Source of the DNA: Candidatus Nitrosotenuis sp.
Lineage (GTDB): Archaea; Thermoproteota; Nitrososphaeria; Nitrososphaerales; Nitrosopumilaceae
Assembly: GCA_004322465.1 (NCBI GenBank)
Contig: SCVO01000121.1
Location: 1-48,957, forward strand
Length of the DNA: 48,957 nt
Direction of reading: 5' to 3'
The notes under the pieces are model-generated. The model was not told the DNA's origin, searched no databases, and was given only the letters and a program-made list of their open reading frames with translations. Within the stretch, counting starts at the first letter, position 1. Each line of letters begins with the position of its first letter. Both the position numbers and the translations under genes were made by a program. Of the stretch, positions 24,107 to 32,896 are shown piece after piece.

Positions 24107-24979
24107 TCATAGAGATTCTGCCAATATATCAGAAACATCTATCGCGTTAGTTTTTCCAGGAATTGTATTTGTACTGATTATTCGCAAGACTCCTGCGTTT
24201 TTGATCTTTTTTTCTGCATCTCCAACCAACAAAGCATGTGTACATGCCACATAGATATTCCTGCAGTTTTGTTTTTTAAGATATTCTGCTGCCTTTACAA
24301 TGCTACCTCCAGTACTTATCATATCATCAACCAAAATCACATCTCTGCCCACAAGATTCATCTTTTGTGATTTTTTGATTTCCAGATTCCCAGTCTTTCT
24401 GTTTCTCTGTTTGTTTAGGGCAGATGATTCAGTACCTAGGATTTTCGCAAATTGCCTAGCCTGAGGTGCCCAAAAAAGATCAGCGGCAATTACAAATGGA
24501 TTTTTGAGTTTCATTTTTTTGAAAAACATGGCTAATTTAGGTACGGCGCTTACGTTTCTTACTGGCATATCAAAATACTTGATTGCCGATTTGCTGTGTA
24601 TGTCCACAATCACTATCTTGCTTGCTCCGACAGCCCTAAGCATTTTTGCGATTACGGCACTTGTTATGACCTCTCCTGGAAGAAACTCTTTGTCTTGCCT
24701 CATGTAACATAGATACGGCATGACGGCAATGACTTGTGACGATGTTTCTCTTGCTTTTGATATCAGTGAAAGCGTTTGGATGAAATTAGAATCTACAGGA
24801 GGATGGGTGGATTGCACGACAATTGTTTTTCCTGCCGGTTTATTTCCAATAGTAACCTTGCTTTCTCCATCTGGAAAGATTCGTACGCTAGCTTTTATGT
24901 AATTTGCATCCAGCTTATTTGCCAAGTTTTTTGCCAAAGTTTGCGATGCCGATCCACCTATTACTGTAAGATTTGCCAT
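24107..24979 (-). CDS. prs: Ribose-phosphate pyrophosphokinase (PRPP synthetase)
   Basis: A 290-residue enzyme making PRPP from ribose 5-phosphate and ATP. It shows the class features FPDGESKV (about residue 36), YLCYMRQDKEFLPGE (94-108), DIHS (129-132) and the PRPP loop DVILVDDMISTGGSI. The ATG at 24979 is preferred to one two codons earlier (24985), because its distance to the dyad is then 38 bp. It is convergent with AMP phosphorylase and divergent from a nitroreductase. Confidence 0.93.
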   Translation of the reverse strand: MANLTVIGGSASQTLAKNLANKLDANYIKASVRIFPDGESKVTIGNKPAGKTIVVQSTHPPVDSNFIQTLSLISKARETSSQVIAVMPYLCYMRQDKEFLPGEVITSAVIAKMLRAVGASKIVIVDIHSKSAIKYFDMPVRNVSAVPKLAMFFKKMKLKNPFVIAADLFWAPQARQFAKILGTESSALNKQRNRKTGNLEIKKSQKMNLVGRDVILVDDMISTGGSIVKAAEYLKKQNCRNIYVACTHALLVGDAEKKIKNAGVLRIISTNTIPGKTNAIDVSDILAESL

Positions 24980-25017
24980 TATCATAACTATTCAACGAGA
25001 TTTGAAAAGATCCATGC

Positions 25018-25039
25018 TTATTTTCAGTTATGATAATCA
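25018..25039. promoter_or_regulatory. Shared dyad between prs and nitroreductase
   Basis: TTATTTTCA-N4-TGATAATCA on the plus strand. It ends 37 bp before the nitroreductase ATG (25077) and starts 38 bp before the prs ATG at 24979. A TATA-like agttaaatt lies at 25047-25055. Confidence 0.55.
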
Positions 25040-25076
25040 CTAAGTCAGTTAAATTGATTACATTCCAATACGGATC

Positions 25077-25595
25077 ATGTCATTTTTTGATTTAATTTCT
25101 TCGCGACACTCGGTACGCGCATTCAAGGAACAAAAAATGTCAAACGATGCAATTGAAAAAATTCTTGCTGCTGGAACGGGGGCACCCTCTGCAGGAAACT
25201 TACAATCGTATCAGATTTTTGTCGTATCTAAAAAAGAGGACAAGAAGAGACTTGCAGTAGCTGCACACGGGCAAGATTTTATAGAAAGATCATCAACGGT
25301 TTTCGTCTTTTGTGCTGATCCAAATACTTCCGCAAGGGAATATGGGAAGCGAGGAGAGGATCTTTATTGCATTCAAGACGCTACGATTGCCTGTTCATAC
25401 GCACAGCTTGCTGCCCATTCCTTGGGTTTTTCTTCTGTTTGGGTCGGCTCTTTTATTGAGGGTGAAGTTGCCAATACTCTAGGTTTACCTTCTGGCTTAA
25501 AGGCAATCGCCATGCTAGTTGTCGGCATACCTGCTGAAAAACCAGAGATTACCACGAGAAGACCGCTAAGTGAGATCACACACATTATGATGTGA
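25077..25595 (+). CDS. Nitroreductase-family flavoprotein
   Basis: A 172-residue FMN-dependent oxidoreductase of the nitroreductase superfamily. The N-terminal FMN-contact motif SSRHSVRAF (8-16) is followed by AAGTGAPSAGNLQSYQIFVV, and a second FMN segment GFSSVWVGSF lies near residue 118. The natural substrate is not predictable. RtcB begins 22 bp after its stop and is probably in the same transcript. Confidence 0.88.
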   Translation: MSFFDLISSRHSVRAFKEQKMSNDAIEKILAAGTGAPSAGNLQSYQIFVVSKKEDKKRLAVAAHGQDFIERSSTVFVFCADPNTSAREYGKRGEDLYCIQDATIACSYAQLAAHSLGFSSVWVGSFIEGEVANTLGLPSGLKAIAMLVVGIPAEKPEITTRRPLSEITHIMM

Positions 25596-25617
25596 TTCAA
25601 GGTTCTGATTTTAGAAT

Positions 25618-27063
25618 ATGGAAATTACCAAGATAAGAGATCTGGAATACAGGGTTGAGGTAGATCGTTCTATTGGAATGAAGGTTCCTGTCAGAATATT
25701 TGCTAATGAAGAATTGTTGGGAAAGATGATGTCTGACAGAACTATTCAGCAAGCAATCAACGCGACAACGTTGCCGGGAGTGCAGAAAAATGTCGTAGTG
25801 TTGCCGGACGGCCATCAAGGATATGGTTTTCCAGTGGGCGGAGTAGCGATAATGGATGCAGTGAAGGGAGTGATCAGTCCCGGGAGTGTAGGTTATGACA
25901 TTAACTGCGGAGTACGCCTAATCAGAACCAATCTAACTGAAAGCGATGTGAGGCCAAAACTACAGGAATTGATAACTGATCTTTTTGAGTCGATCCCCGT
26001 TGGGATGAGCAAGCGTGAGGGCTGTATACATTTGAGCCGATCAGAGATTGACGAAGTTTTAGTGCATGGAGTTGAATGGCTGATCAATCGCGGTTACGCA
26101 ACCAAAGAAGATGCCGAAATGTGTGAGGAGGGCGGATGCATGATAGGTGCAGATCCCAGTAAAGTTTCAGAGGAGGCTCACAGGAGAGGAATGCCACAGC
26201 TTGGAAGCCTTGGATCTGGAAACCATTTTCTTGAGGTGCAAAAGGTGGATAAAATATTTGATAAAGAAGCTGCAAACACAATGGGAATACTAAATGAGGG
26301 AGACGTTACCATTCTAATTCATTGTGGCTCAAGAGGTCTTGGACATCAAATATGTACAGATTACTTGAAGGTGTGCGAACAAAGCTATCAAAAATACGGA
26401 ATTGAGTTGCCCGACAGGCAGCTTGCATGTGTTCCTAATGCTTCTGAGGAGGGGGAATCCTACAAAATGGCAATGAAATGTGCGTTTAATTATGCATGGA
26501 GCAACAGGCAGGCAATCACTCATTGGACAAGAAAGTCATTTGAGCGTGTCTTTAATCAGTCAGAATCTGATCTTGACATGAAATTGGTGTACGACATTGC
26601 CCACAACAGTGCAAAAATAGAAGACCACGTGGTGGACGGAAAAGAAAAATCGGTTGTAGTACATAGAAAAGGAGCAACCAGGGCATTTCCAGCTGGCAGT
26701 ACCGAAATTCCTCAAAAATACAGACAGATTGGACAGCCTACGTTCATTCCAGGTTCGATGGGCTCTTCAAGTTGGATACTCATAGGAAAGCCGAATTCGC
26801 TCGAACTCACCTTTGGCTCAACGGTACACGGTGCGGGACGGCTCATGTCAAGAACAGCGGCTCATAAAAACTACAATTACAAACAAGTGATAGAACAACT
26901 ACAGCAGAAGGGAATCGTCATAAAATCAATGACCAGATATGACGTAGTTGAAGAAACTCCTCAGGTTTACAAAGACGTAGATGTCATTGCAACCATTTCG
27001 CACGATCTTGGGATTGCAACTAAAGTGGCAAAACTAGTTCCATTGGGAGTCATAAAAGGATGA
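25618..27063 (+). CDS. rtcB: tRNA-splicing ligase RtcB
   Basis: A 481-residue GTP-dependent RNA ligase that joins tRNA exon halves after intron removal. Conserved elements are VVLPDGHQGYGFPVGGVAI (60-78), YDINCGVR with catalytic-metal residues D94 and C97, the GSLGSGNHFLEVQ segment, HCGSRGLGHQ, and the late GSTVHGAGRLMSRTAA segment carrying the histidine that is guanylylated. Length matches the family and no intein interrupts it, although inteins are common in archaeal RtcB. It follows a nitroreductase gene. Confidence 0.96.
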   Translation: MEITKIRDLEYRVEVDRSIGMKVPVRIFANEELLGKMMSDRTIQQAINATTLPGVQKNVVVLPDGHQGYGFPVGGVAIMDAVKGVISPGSVGYDINCGVRLIRTNLTESDVRPKLQELITDLFESIPVGMSKREGCIHLSRSEIDEVLVHGVEWLINRGYATKEDAEMCEEGGCMIGADPSKVSEEAHRRGMPQLGSLGSGNHFLEVQKVDKIFDKEAANTMGILNEGDVTILIHCGSRGLGHQICTDYLKVCEQSYQKYGIELPDRQLACVPNASEEGESYKMAMKCAFNYAWSNRQAITHWTRKSFERVFNQSESDLDMKLVYDIAHNSAKIEDHVVDGKEKSVVVHRKGATRAFPAGSTEIPQKYRQIGQPTFIPGSMGSSSWILIGKPNSLELTFGSTVHGAGRLMSRTAAHKNYNYKQVIEQLQQKGIVIKSMTRYDVVEETPQVYKDVDVIATISHDLGIATKVAKLVPLGVIKG

Positions 27064-27064
27064 A

Positions 27065-28270
27065 TCACGCAACTTCTATTTCTTCTGACAATAACTTCTT
27101 GCAGAATTCGTTCATTTTTTCAAGATTAGCACTGACTATCTCATTTATCTGATTTATCTGCGATTGGTCGATTTTCGAATTGTTCTTTGGGATTGGTTGG
27201 ACAACAACAGCTTTTGGATCGTTTACAGGCATACCGATTATGTTATACATCCAAACAAAGACCTCGTCGAATCCTGAAACATTTTTGTGTATTTCGTCTG
27301 CAATTTTAAAGGATAGTGCGTTGTAGATTTTCCCAATGTGGCTCACTGGATTTTTTCCAGCAATCGCTTCTGCCCCGGCTGGCCTGCTCGGAGAGATAAC
27401 ACGGTTTGCTTTGTTTCCTCGCCCGACTTCGCCAGAATCAGCGTTGTCAGCTGACGTTCCAAGCACTGTCAGGTACACTCCATCAATCCCCTTGTTTTCA
27501 TCATCTAGGCAGTTAATTGCAGCATGAATTTTGAGTGTGGTTTTGTTTCTGGCAAATTCTGTTATTGCCTCAAGCATTTGGTGTTTTTTCTTAAAATAAT
27601 CCTTTTGTGAATCCACAAACGAGTCAACAAAGGCAATAGCCACTGTAAGATCAAGCCAATTTCCATTTCTGAATCCCATCACTTTGACATCTTCGCCAGA
27701 GGCAGGAAATTCCTCCTTGAATTTTTTTGAGTTTATGTACTGCTCTATGTCAAGAACCGCCAATTCTGTCTCAGTATACGGTGCATATCCAACTAGTACG
27801 GAAGTGTCATTTGCCGGAAATGATTTTGGGTTTTTGAAAATTGAGCGGAGTTCTCCAGATGATGTTCCAATTTCCAACTGATATTCTATGTGTTCTTCTT
27901 TTACATATCTAAGATTTTTTTCAAACCAAGACTTTGCGGTGGTAATTGCAAGATCTCCAACTGGCAGATGACGGCCATCGATGCTAGTTGTTGCCCTGTC
28001 ACCCATGACCAGTTTCATCGGCTTTAGGACTTTGCCGCCCCCAAACTTATTTTCAGTTTGGCCTGCAACTAACATCGTTTTGTCCATGTTATGGTGTTGG
28101 ATCATGCCAGTTTCTTTTAGATATAATTTTGATAATTCTATTGAAACTTTGTTCATCACTAGGTCGCAAATTGTGTCCGGATGGCCGATTCCTTTTCTTT
28201 CTACAAACTCAAATCTCTTTTTAAAAGTAGGAGTTGCCGATACGGTTTCAACAAAGATTTTATCAGACAT
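27065..28270 (-). CDS. mat: S-adenosylmethionine synthetase, archaeal type
   Basis: A 401-residue archaeal methionine adenosyltransferase making SAM from methionine and ATP. Hallmarks are the N-terminal [14 protein letters not shown] (23-36), [21 protein letters not shown], and [45 protein letters not shown] near the middle. Length is standard. It is convergent with rtcB, with a one-base gap, and divergent from the radical SAM enzyme AmrS. The dyad between them lies 40 bp from its ATG. Confidence 0.96.
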   Translation of the reverse strand: MSDKIFVETVSATPTFKKRFEFVERKGIGHPDTICDLVMNKVSIELSKLYLKETGMIQHHNMDKTMLVAGQTENKFGGGKVLKPMKLVMGDRATTSIDGRHLPVGDLAITTAKSWFEKNLRYVKEEHIEYQLEIGTSSGELRSIFKNPKSFPANDTSVLVGYAPYTETELAVLDIEQYINSKKFKEEFPASGEDVKVMGFRNGNWLDLTVAIAFVDSFVDSQKDYFKKKHQMLEAITEFARNKTTLKIHAAINCLDDENKGIDGVYLTVLGTSADNADSGEVGRGNKANRVISPSRPAGAEAIAGKNPVSHIGKIYNALSFKIADEIHKNVSGFDEVFVWMYNIIGMPVNDPKAVVVQPIPKNNSKIDQSQINQINEIVSANLEKMNEFCKKLLSEEIEVA

Positions 28271-28310
28271 TTGAAAAACGAATCATTTTGTCATAGATTA
28301 GCCCAGAACA

Positions 28311-28332
28311 TAATTTCCAAAGTTGATAATTG
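28311..28332. promoter_or_regulatory. Shared dyad between SAM synthetase and amrS
   Basis: TAATTTCCA-N4-TGATAATTG on the plus strand. It ends 39 bp before the ATG at 28372 and begins 40 bp before the ATG at 28270. Half-sites are imperfect. Confidence 0.4.
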
Positions 28333-28371
28333 CTTTCCGAATTAATATCGTACAAAAGATAAAACATTTCG

Positions 28372-29430
28372 ATGCAAAAAGAAGCCGTTCTTTATGAAAG
28401 ACTCCCAAATCACAAGGTCAGATGTCTTGCGTGTGCAAGATATTGTGAAATTGGTGAAGGTCAGATCGGCCTGTGTGGAATTAGAGGCAACAAGGATGGA
28501 AAGCTTGTCCTGTATGTGCACGGAAAGGTTGCCGCAGTACACATAGATCCGATTGAGAAAAAACCTGTAACTCATTACAGACCTGGAACAAACATTTTCT
28601 CCATAGGGACGACCGGTTGCAATTGGCTTTGCAAATATTGCATCAATTTTGATCTTAGCCAACGAAGAAAAATAGAGGGTGCGGATCATACGCCGGAAGA
28701 GCTTGTCAACATGGCACTAAATTATGGATGTCACGGTATGGCCTACACTTACAATGAGCCAAGTATTTTCATCGAATTTGCAAGGGATTGCGGAATATTG
28801 GCAAGGGAGAGGGGGCTCTTCAACATTTTTGTCTCAAATGGATATTCTACACCAGAGGCAATCGGAATGATGAAGGAATTTCTTGACTGCATAACTATCG
28901 ATTTTAAGGGAAATGGTGAGAAAAACTTTGTAAGAAAATACGTAGGAATTCCAGATTCGCAACCAGTGTTTGACACTGTGATGCACTTGCAAAGCCTGAC
29001 TAACATACATGTAGAGATCACCGACTTGGTTGTGCCGGGAGTTGGCGACGATTTGGAACACGCGAAAAAACTTTGCAAGTTTGTATACGACACATGCGGA
29101 CCAGAGATGCCGATTCATTTTTTGCAGTTTCACCCATCATACAAAATGATGGAATTTGAGCCGACTCCGATTAAAACACTGGAGAATCACTATGATGTCG
29201 CAAAGAAGGAGGGTCTGAAATATGTGTATGTTGGAAATGTTCCAGGCCATAAATACGAACACACCTATTGTTCAGAATGCAACAAGATTGTTATCAGAAG
29301 ATATAATTTTGAAATTCTAAAGTGGGATCTAGATGATGATAATAGATGCAAGTTTTGTGGGAATAAAATTCCCATTGTCGGAAAATTAGATAAAAACTAT
29401 AAAGAAAGAAAATTTGAATTTGTGTTATAG
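28372..29430 (+). CDS. amrS: AmmeMemoRadiSam-system radical SAM enzyme
   Basis: A 352-residue radical SAM protein of the AmrS family. The [4Fe-4S] cluster motif is C83-x3-C87-x2-C90. An N-terminal Cys set (C18, C21, C25, C35) precedes it, as is usual for this family. A C-terminal zinc-ribbon-like region has CSEC and CKFC pairs. The substrate is unknown. The companion AMMECR1 and Memo genes are not in the window. Its position divergent from SAM synthetase is consistent with SAM use. Confidence 0.9.
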   Translation: MQKEAVLYERLPNHKVRCLACARYCEIGEGQIGLCGIRGNKDGKLVLYVHGKVAAVHIDPIEKKPVTHYRPGTNIFSIGTTGCNWLCKYCINFDLSQRRKIEGADHTPEELVNMALNYGCHGMAYTYNEPSIFIEFARDCGILARERGLFNIFVSNGYSTPEAIGMMKEFLDCITIDFKGNGEKNFVRKYVGIPDSQPVFDTVMHLQSLTNIHVEITDLVVPGVGDDLEHAKKLCKFVYDTCGPEMPIHFLQFHPSYKMMEFEPTPIKTLENHYDVAKKEGLKYVYVGNVPGHKYEHTYCSECNKIVIRRYNFEILKWDLDDDNRCKFCGNKIPIVGKLDKNYKERKFEFVL

Positions 29431-29472
29431 GAAACCGCTCATTATGAAGTGTGGTTTGACCAAAGTTTGTAT

Positions 29473-30003
29473 CTAGCTTGCAGTTACCACGCCTATTCGC
29501 CAAGGATGAATGGTGCAAAAGTAGTGGTATACGCCAGCATCATTGAATTTGTGTGCAAATCTTTCTCCAGTCTTCAGCAATCCACTGTGAAATAAAGAGA
29601 TCGGATTGCCCTTTTCATCTTGGCTTTGTATTGTATGTTCTATGTTGTCGTCGTTTATCCAAACAACGGTTGTTCCCTTATTAATTTCCAAATTTAGTGG
29701 GAGGTAGAATCCAATATTGCCTACCTTAGAGTTGCCATTTGGAATTATAATGGTTTCAAACGAAGGACCTGTCTTGCTTACTGTCTTTTTCTGGCCAGAT
29801 TCTAGAACTATGATGTTGTTGTCAATCAGATATTTTATCGCATTTACAAATTCTGCTTCCGAAATCTTTCCTTCACCATACCATTTTGCAGTATTTTTGA
29901 TCCATTCCGGCACAGATTCTGCCACTGCGTGTTGCAAAGTTGCCCCTAAAAGCGAAAATGTAACAAGTGCTACTAAGCAATACAAAATTCTGCTACGAGC
30001 CAT
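29473..30003 (-). CDS. Exported cupredoxin with N-terminal WIKNxAKW repeat and altered copper site
   Basis: A 176-residue blue-copper-like protein. A signal peptide (1-29) is followed by one WIKNTAKWYGEGKISEAEFVNAIKYL repeat (34-59), then a plastocyanin-type domain. Ligands H123, C163 and H166 are present (IEHTIQ; YFCTIHPW). The position where thaumarchaeal relatives usually have the axial methionine (HPWM) is arginine, R169. Copper binding or redox potential may therefore be changed. Such proteins are proposed electron carriers in ammonia oxidisers. A dyad lies 38 bp upstream. Confidence 0.87.
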   Translation of the reverse strand: MARSRILYCLVALVTFSLLGATLQHAVAESVPEWIKNTAKWYGEGKISEAEFVNAIKYLIDNNIIVLESGQKKTVSKTGPSFETIIIPNGNSKVGNIGFYLPLNLEINKGTTVVWINDDNIEHTIQSQDEKGNPISLFHSGLLKTGERFAHKFNDAGVYHYFCTIHPWRIGVVTAS

Positions 30004-30041
30004 CTTTTATGATGTGTATATAGAAGTTATAACATCAAAGC

Positions 30042-30063
30042 AAAAATTCAATATTGAAAATTA
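30042..30063 (-). promoter_or_regulatory. Dyad promoter element for cupredoxin gene
   Basis: In gene orientation TAATTTTCA-N4-TGAATTTTT, ending 38 bp before the ATG at 30003. A TATA-like ttataac lies at 30027-30033 on the plus strand. Confidence 0.45.
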
Positions 30064-30115
30064 CAGACATACTATTAAGTTAAAACAGATTTTTTGCAAA
30101 AGTAAAGTGAATGCG

Positions 30116-30877
30116 TTACCCTTCAGATGCAGATTTACCGCCATCTATATTCAGGATGGTTCCAGTTATCCATCTGGCTTCGTCGGATGCCAAAAATACG
30201 GTAGCGTTTGACACATCTCTAGGATCACCAATTCTATTGAGTGGTTGTCTTTCCTCCAAGACCTTTCTTGCTTGTGGATCTTCAAGATATGGCTTTATCA
30301 TTCCAGCGTTGATTATTCCGAGGTTTAGGCAGTTACATCTGATGTTTTTTCTTGCATACTCAACTGCGATAGATTTTGTAAACATGCTAAGTGCTGCCTT
30401 TGTTGCAGAATAAACAGCCAGATGGACTTTTGGGATTGCGCGCTCGCTAGATATTGAGCCGATGTTTATGATACAGCCTTCTCTAACATCTAGCATTTTT
30501 GCGATTACGGCTTTAGTTATTTTGAATGTGCCCAAAATATTTGTGTTAACCAAATCCACAATATCTGAATCTTTCATTTCATGAAAGTGAATTGCATCGT
30601 TGATCTTCGCTGCATTGTTTACAAGAATGTCAATTTTGCCGTACTTGTCCATAATCTGCTCTACTACACTTAACACTTGAGACTCGTCAGTAATATCGCA
30701 GGATATTGAAACTGCGGAATCTTTGTTTTTTATTGCCGAGTGCGCCTTTTCAAGGGATTTAATGTTTCTTCCAAGCATGATTACGGTAGCACCTTCATCT
30801 ACGAATTTTGTGGACATATCCATTCCAATATCGCTTGATGCGCCAGTTATTATTGCAACCTTGTTTTGTAACCGCAT
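30116..30877 (-). CDS. Short-chain dehydrogenase/reductase (FabG-like)
   Basis: A 253-residue classical SDR. The cofactor motif is TGASSDIG (11-18), where Asp replaces the usual Gly of TGxxxGIG. Other motifs are NNAA (87-90) and the catalytic S143, Y156 and K160 (YSATK). The C-terminal strand WITGTILNIDGGKS is typical. It may reduce a 3-oxoacyl or other keto substrate with NAD(P)H; the substrate is unknown. Only a weak, poorly formed dyad lies upstream. Confidence 0.9.
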   Translation of the reverse strand: MRLQNKVAIITGASSDIGMDMSTKFVDEGATVIMLGRNIKSLEKAHSAIKNKDSAVSISCDITDESQVLSVVEQIMDKYGKIDILVNNAAKINDAIHFHEMKDSDIVDLVNTNILGTFKITKAVIAKMLDVREGCIINIGSISSERAIPKVHLAVYSATKAALSMFTKSIAVEYARKNIRCNCLNLGIINAGMIKPYLEDPQARKVLEERQPLNRIGDPRDVSNATVFLASDEARWITGTILNIDGGKSASEG

Positions 30878-30945
30878 ATTTTACCTAGTAAAGAATGTCT
30901 TAAATCAATTGCGTTTTTATTGTTAATCTGTATTTTCACGTGCGG

Positions 30946-31380
30946 TTATTTTACTATGGTAACAGGAATATGAGACTTGTGTAAGACATAGTTTGATGTG
31001 CTTCCAAGGAAAATTTCTTTTATTGCTCCTCTTCCTCGCGAGCCTATAACAATCAAATCAATTTTGTTAGCTTTGTTCTTGACATACCTGACTATATTAT
31101 AACCAGCATTTCCAAAATTGATTACTTGTGAGAACCCAATGTTGTTTTGCTTTGCCAGATTCTTTGCTTTTTCTAAAACATTTCTTGCGTATTTTTCCTC
31201 TTCAATTTGAAATTGAACTGGTGCAACCATTTGAGCCTCGGTTATAGGAATAATTACAACTGAATAAAGACAGACTATTTTTGCATCACATTTTTTTGCA
31301 AAAAAAATCGCAGCATCCAATGCTCTAAAGGAATTATCCGAACCATCCAACGGGACTAAAATTTTGTTAACCTTATACAA
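30946..31380 (-). CDS. Universal stress protein (UspA family)
   Basis: A 144-residue UspA protein. It begins VNKILVPLDGSDNSFRALDAA and has the intact ATP signature GSRG-x9-GS (GSRGRGAIKEIFLGSTSNYVLHK). It is most like the products at 9287 and 34426. The start is TTG. Its dyad overlaps that of the divergent phosphoribosyltransferase, sharing the central site. Confidence 0.9.
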   Translation of the reverse strand: MYKVNKILVPLDGSDNSFRALDAAIFFAKKCDAKIVCLYSVVIIPITEAQMVAPVQFQIEEEKYARNVLEKAKNLAKQNNIGFSQVINFGNAGYNIVRYVKNKANKIDLIVIGSRGRGAIKEIFLGSTSNYVLHKSHIPVTIVK

Positions 31381-31418
31381 TAACGAAATTTAACAGTTGG
31401 ACTAGATAAATAAAGGTA

Positions 31419-31453
31419 AAATTATCACATTTGGGTTTCAGTTATGAAGGTTA
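31419..31453. promoter_or_regulatory. Three tandem dyad sites between usp and phosphoribosyltransferase
   Basis: Sites start at 31419 (AAATTATCA), 31432 (TGGGTTTCA) and 31445 (TGAAGGTTA), spaced 13 bp. The array begins 38 bp before the usp start (31380) and ends 39 bp before the ATG at 31493. Confidence 0.45.
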
Positions 31454-31492
31454 ACCGATAAGCCCATAATGTGATGCTTTGTTATGGAATCT

Positions 31493-31918
31493 ATGAGAAA
31501 AGAAACCGTATATGATTGCAAAAGCTGGGAAAACATTGAGTCGTGCACCGCCGTATTGGTCAAGAAGGTTTTAGACAAAGGGTTTTCATTTAGTAGCATT
31601 TCAACAGTAAGCAGAGGAGGTTTAGTGCCTGCACGTTTAGTAGCAGACAGATTAGGAATAAAACAAATTTTAATAGATGAGGACGTAATACCTGCGGATT
31701 CCTTGTTTGTAGACGATATTTATGATACAGGTGAAACATTTAGGAGAATTATTGAAAAGGCCGACAGCCAAGACAGTTTAGTCTATGCCACTCTTTTTGC
31801 AAGAAAAAAAGAACATTATCCAAAGCAATTAGTGTATGCAGAATTAACAAAGGGTGACGAGTATATTATTTATCCGTGGGACAGATTTGAGCACGGCACA
31901 TCAAAATCCCAAATATGA
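31493..31918 (+). CDS. Phosphoribosyltransferase-family protein
   Basis: A 141-residue type I PRTase fold. It has the segment ISTVSRGGLVPARLVADRLG and the PRPP-binding loop LFVDDIYDTGET. The C-terminal stretch has EYIIYPWDRFE, as in xanthine/guanine-type enzymes of the Gpt group; the base specificity is not certain. An ATG three codons upstream (31484) exists, but 31493 puts the dyad at 39 bp. It may act in purine salvage with AMP phosphorylase and PRPP synthetase. Confidence 0.82.
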   Translation: MRKETVYDCKSWENIESCTAVLVKKVLDKGFSFSSISTVSRGGLVPARLVADRLGIKQILIDEDVIPADSLFVDDIYDTGETFRRIIEKADSQDSLVYATLFARKKEHYPKQLVYAELTKGDEYIIYPWDRFEHGTSKSQI

Positions 31919-31955
31919 AATTTGGGTAATTATTTTCTTTTAACTATCAAAACCA

Positions 31956-32396
31956 TTATTCCTTTGGTTTCATTCGCAAAAGAATCTGCTCCGTAATTTT
32001 GCTCATCTCATCGCCTGAACCTATACTACACAGTCTGACAACATCGGACGTGGTTACCATCCCAACAAGTCTGCTGTCTTTGACAGCAGGAATTCTGTGG
32101 ATTTTACGCGTTTTCATTAATTGCGCAAGATCCCATACAGAGTCATCAGGATTAATTACGATTAGCGGAGAGGACATTGCCACTTTAACATTTGTTGACA
32201 GAGGCTTTCCTTTGGCAATTATTCGTCTAACTAGATCACGCTCGGTGATTATACCAACTGCGATACCATTTTCTAGCACAATAATTGCACCGATTGAGGC
32301 ATCATCCATCATTTTTGCAGCATCGCTAACGGTCATGGATGAGTCAATCGATATGACGTTTTTTTTCATTATATCACGAACGAGTGCCGCGCACAT
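31956..32396 (-). CDS. CBS-pair protein
   Basis: A 146-residue protein consisting of one CBS pair (Bateman module): AAKMMDDASIGAIIVLENGIAVGIITERDLVRRII and VWDLAQLMKTRKIHRIPAVKDSRLVGMVTTSDVVRL. The closest relative in the window is the product at 37167. It is expected to dimerise and bind an adenosyl ligand. It is divergent from the gene at 32525, with separate dyads facing each gene. Confidence 0.88.
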   Translation of the reverse strand: MCAALVRDIMKKNVISIDSSMTVSDAAKMMDDASIGAIIVLENGIAVGIITERDLVRRIIAKGKPLSTNVKVAMSSPLIVINPDDSVWDLAQLMKTRKIHRIPAVKDSRLVGMVTTSDVVRLCSIGSGDEMSKITEQILLRMKPKE

Positions 32397-32434
32397 AACA
32401 AAACAATTGTGTTGTAGTTTAAAAGGTTAAAACA

Positions 32435-32456
32435 TGATTATCATAGATAATACCAT
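32435..32456 (-). promoter_or_regulatory. Dyad promoter element for CBS gene at 32396
   Basis: The exact proximal site TGATTATCA begins 38 bp before the ATG; the distal site is weak. Confidence 0.45.
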
Positions 32457-32463
32457 GCTTTAC

Positions 32464-32485
32464 TGATAATCAAGGCTGAATTTTG
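32464..32485 (+). promoter_or_regulatory. Dyad promoter element for gene at 32525
   Basis: TGATAATCA-N4-TGAATTTTG, ending 39 bp before the ATG. A TATA-like attaaatatta lies at 32487-32499. Confidence 0.55.
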
Positions 32486-32524
32486 CATTAAATATTAAAT
32501 ATCATAATTATTTTTTGCATCTAT

Positions 32525-32896
32525 ATGGTAATACTAGAAAAACTAAAAGGATTCGAAGCAAAAAAGGCAAAAGAATCGCTTGATCTATTGCTTGAAACAA
32601 GACAAAATGAATTTAAGGAATTGGCAAAGGGTATGGGGATTCCCATTACTACAAAAAACTGGGAGCACATAATTTTGCAATTTTGTTTAGAGTTTAACGA
32701 ATGCTTCCATATGTTGACAATAGTTGACGGAAGAAATGATTCAACTGAGGACAGTCACAATAAGATACACCAGTGTATGACATTACTGAGACAAATAGCT
32801 AGGGGCAAAACAAGCATGATTGAAATAACGCATTTGCAGAATTTGGCCTATACTATTGCAGAGGAGTTTAAGACAATTTACAAGCGGTTACACTGA
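32525..32896 (+). CDS. Helical conserved hypothetical protein
   Basis: A 123-residue all-helical, soluble protein. I recognise no domain. Notable stretches are KKAKESLDLLLETRQNEFKELAKGMG and FCLEFNECFHMLTIVDGRNDSTEDSHNKIHQCMTLLRQIA. Cys and His residues are scattered through the middle. It is convergent with the zinc-finger gene at 32897, with no gap between stops, and has a good dyad and TATA-like promoter. Confidence 0.65.
   Translation: MVILEKLKGFEAKKAKESLDLLLETRQNEFKELAKGMGIPITTKNWEHIILQFCLEFNECFHMLTIVDGRNDSTEDSHNKIHQCMTLLRQIARGKTSMIEITHLQNLAYTIAEEFKTIYKRLH

Noticed and set aside
25618-27063. Intein in rtcB
   Set aside because: Length and motif spacing are those of an uninterrupted RtcB; no intein splice-site motifs are present.
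30917-30938. Dyad element for the SDR gene
   Set aside because: The distance is right (39 bp), but the half-sites TGAAAATAC and TAACAATAA lack the inner TCA-N4-TGA pairing, so I do not count it.
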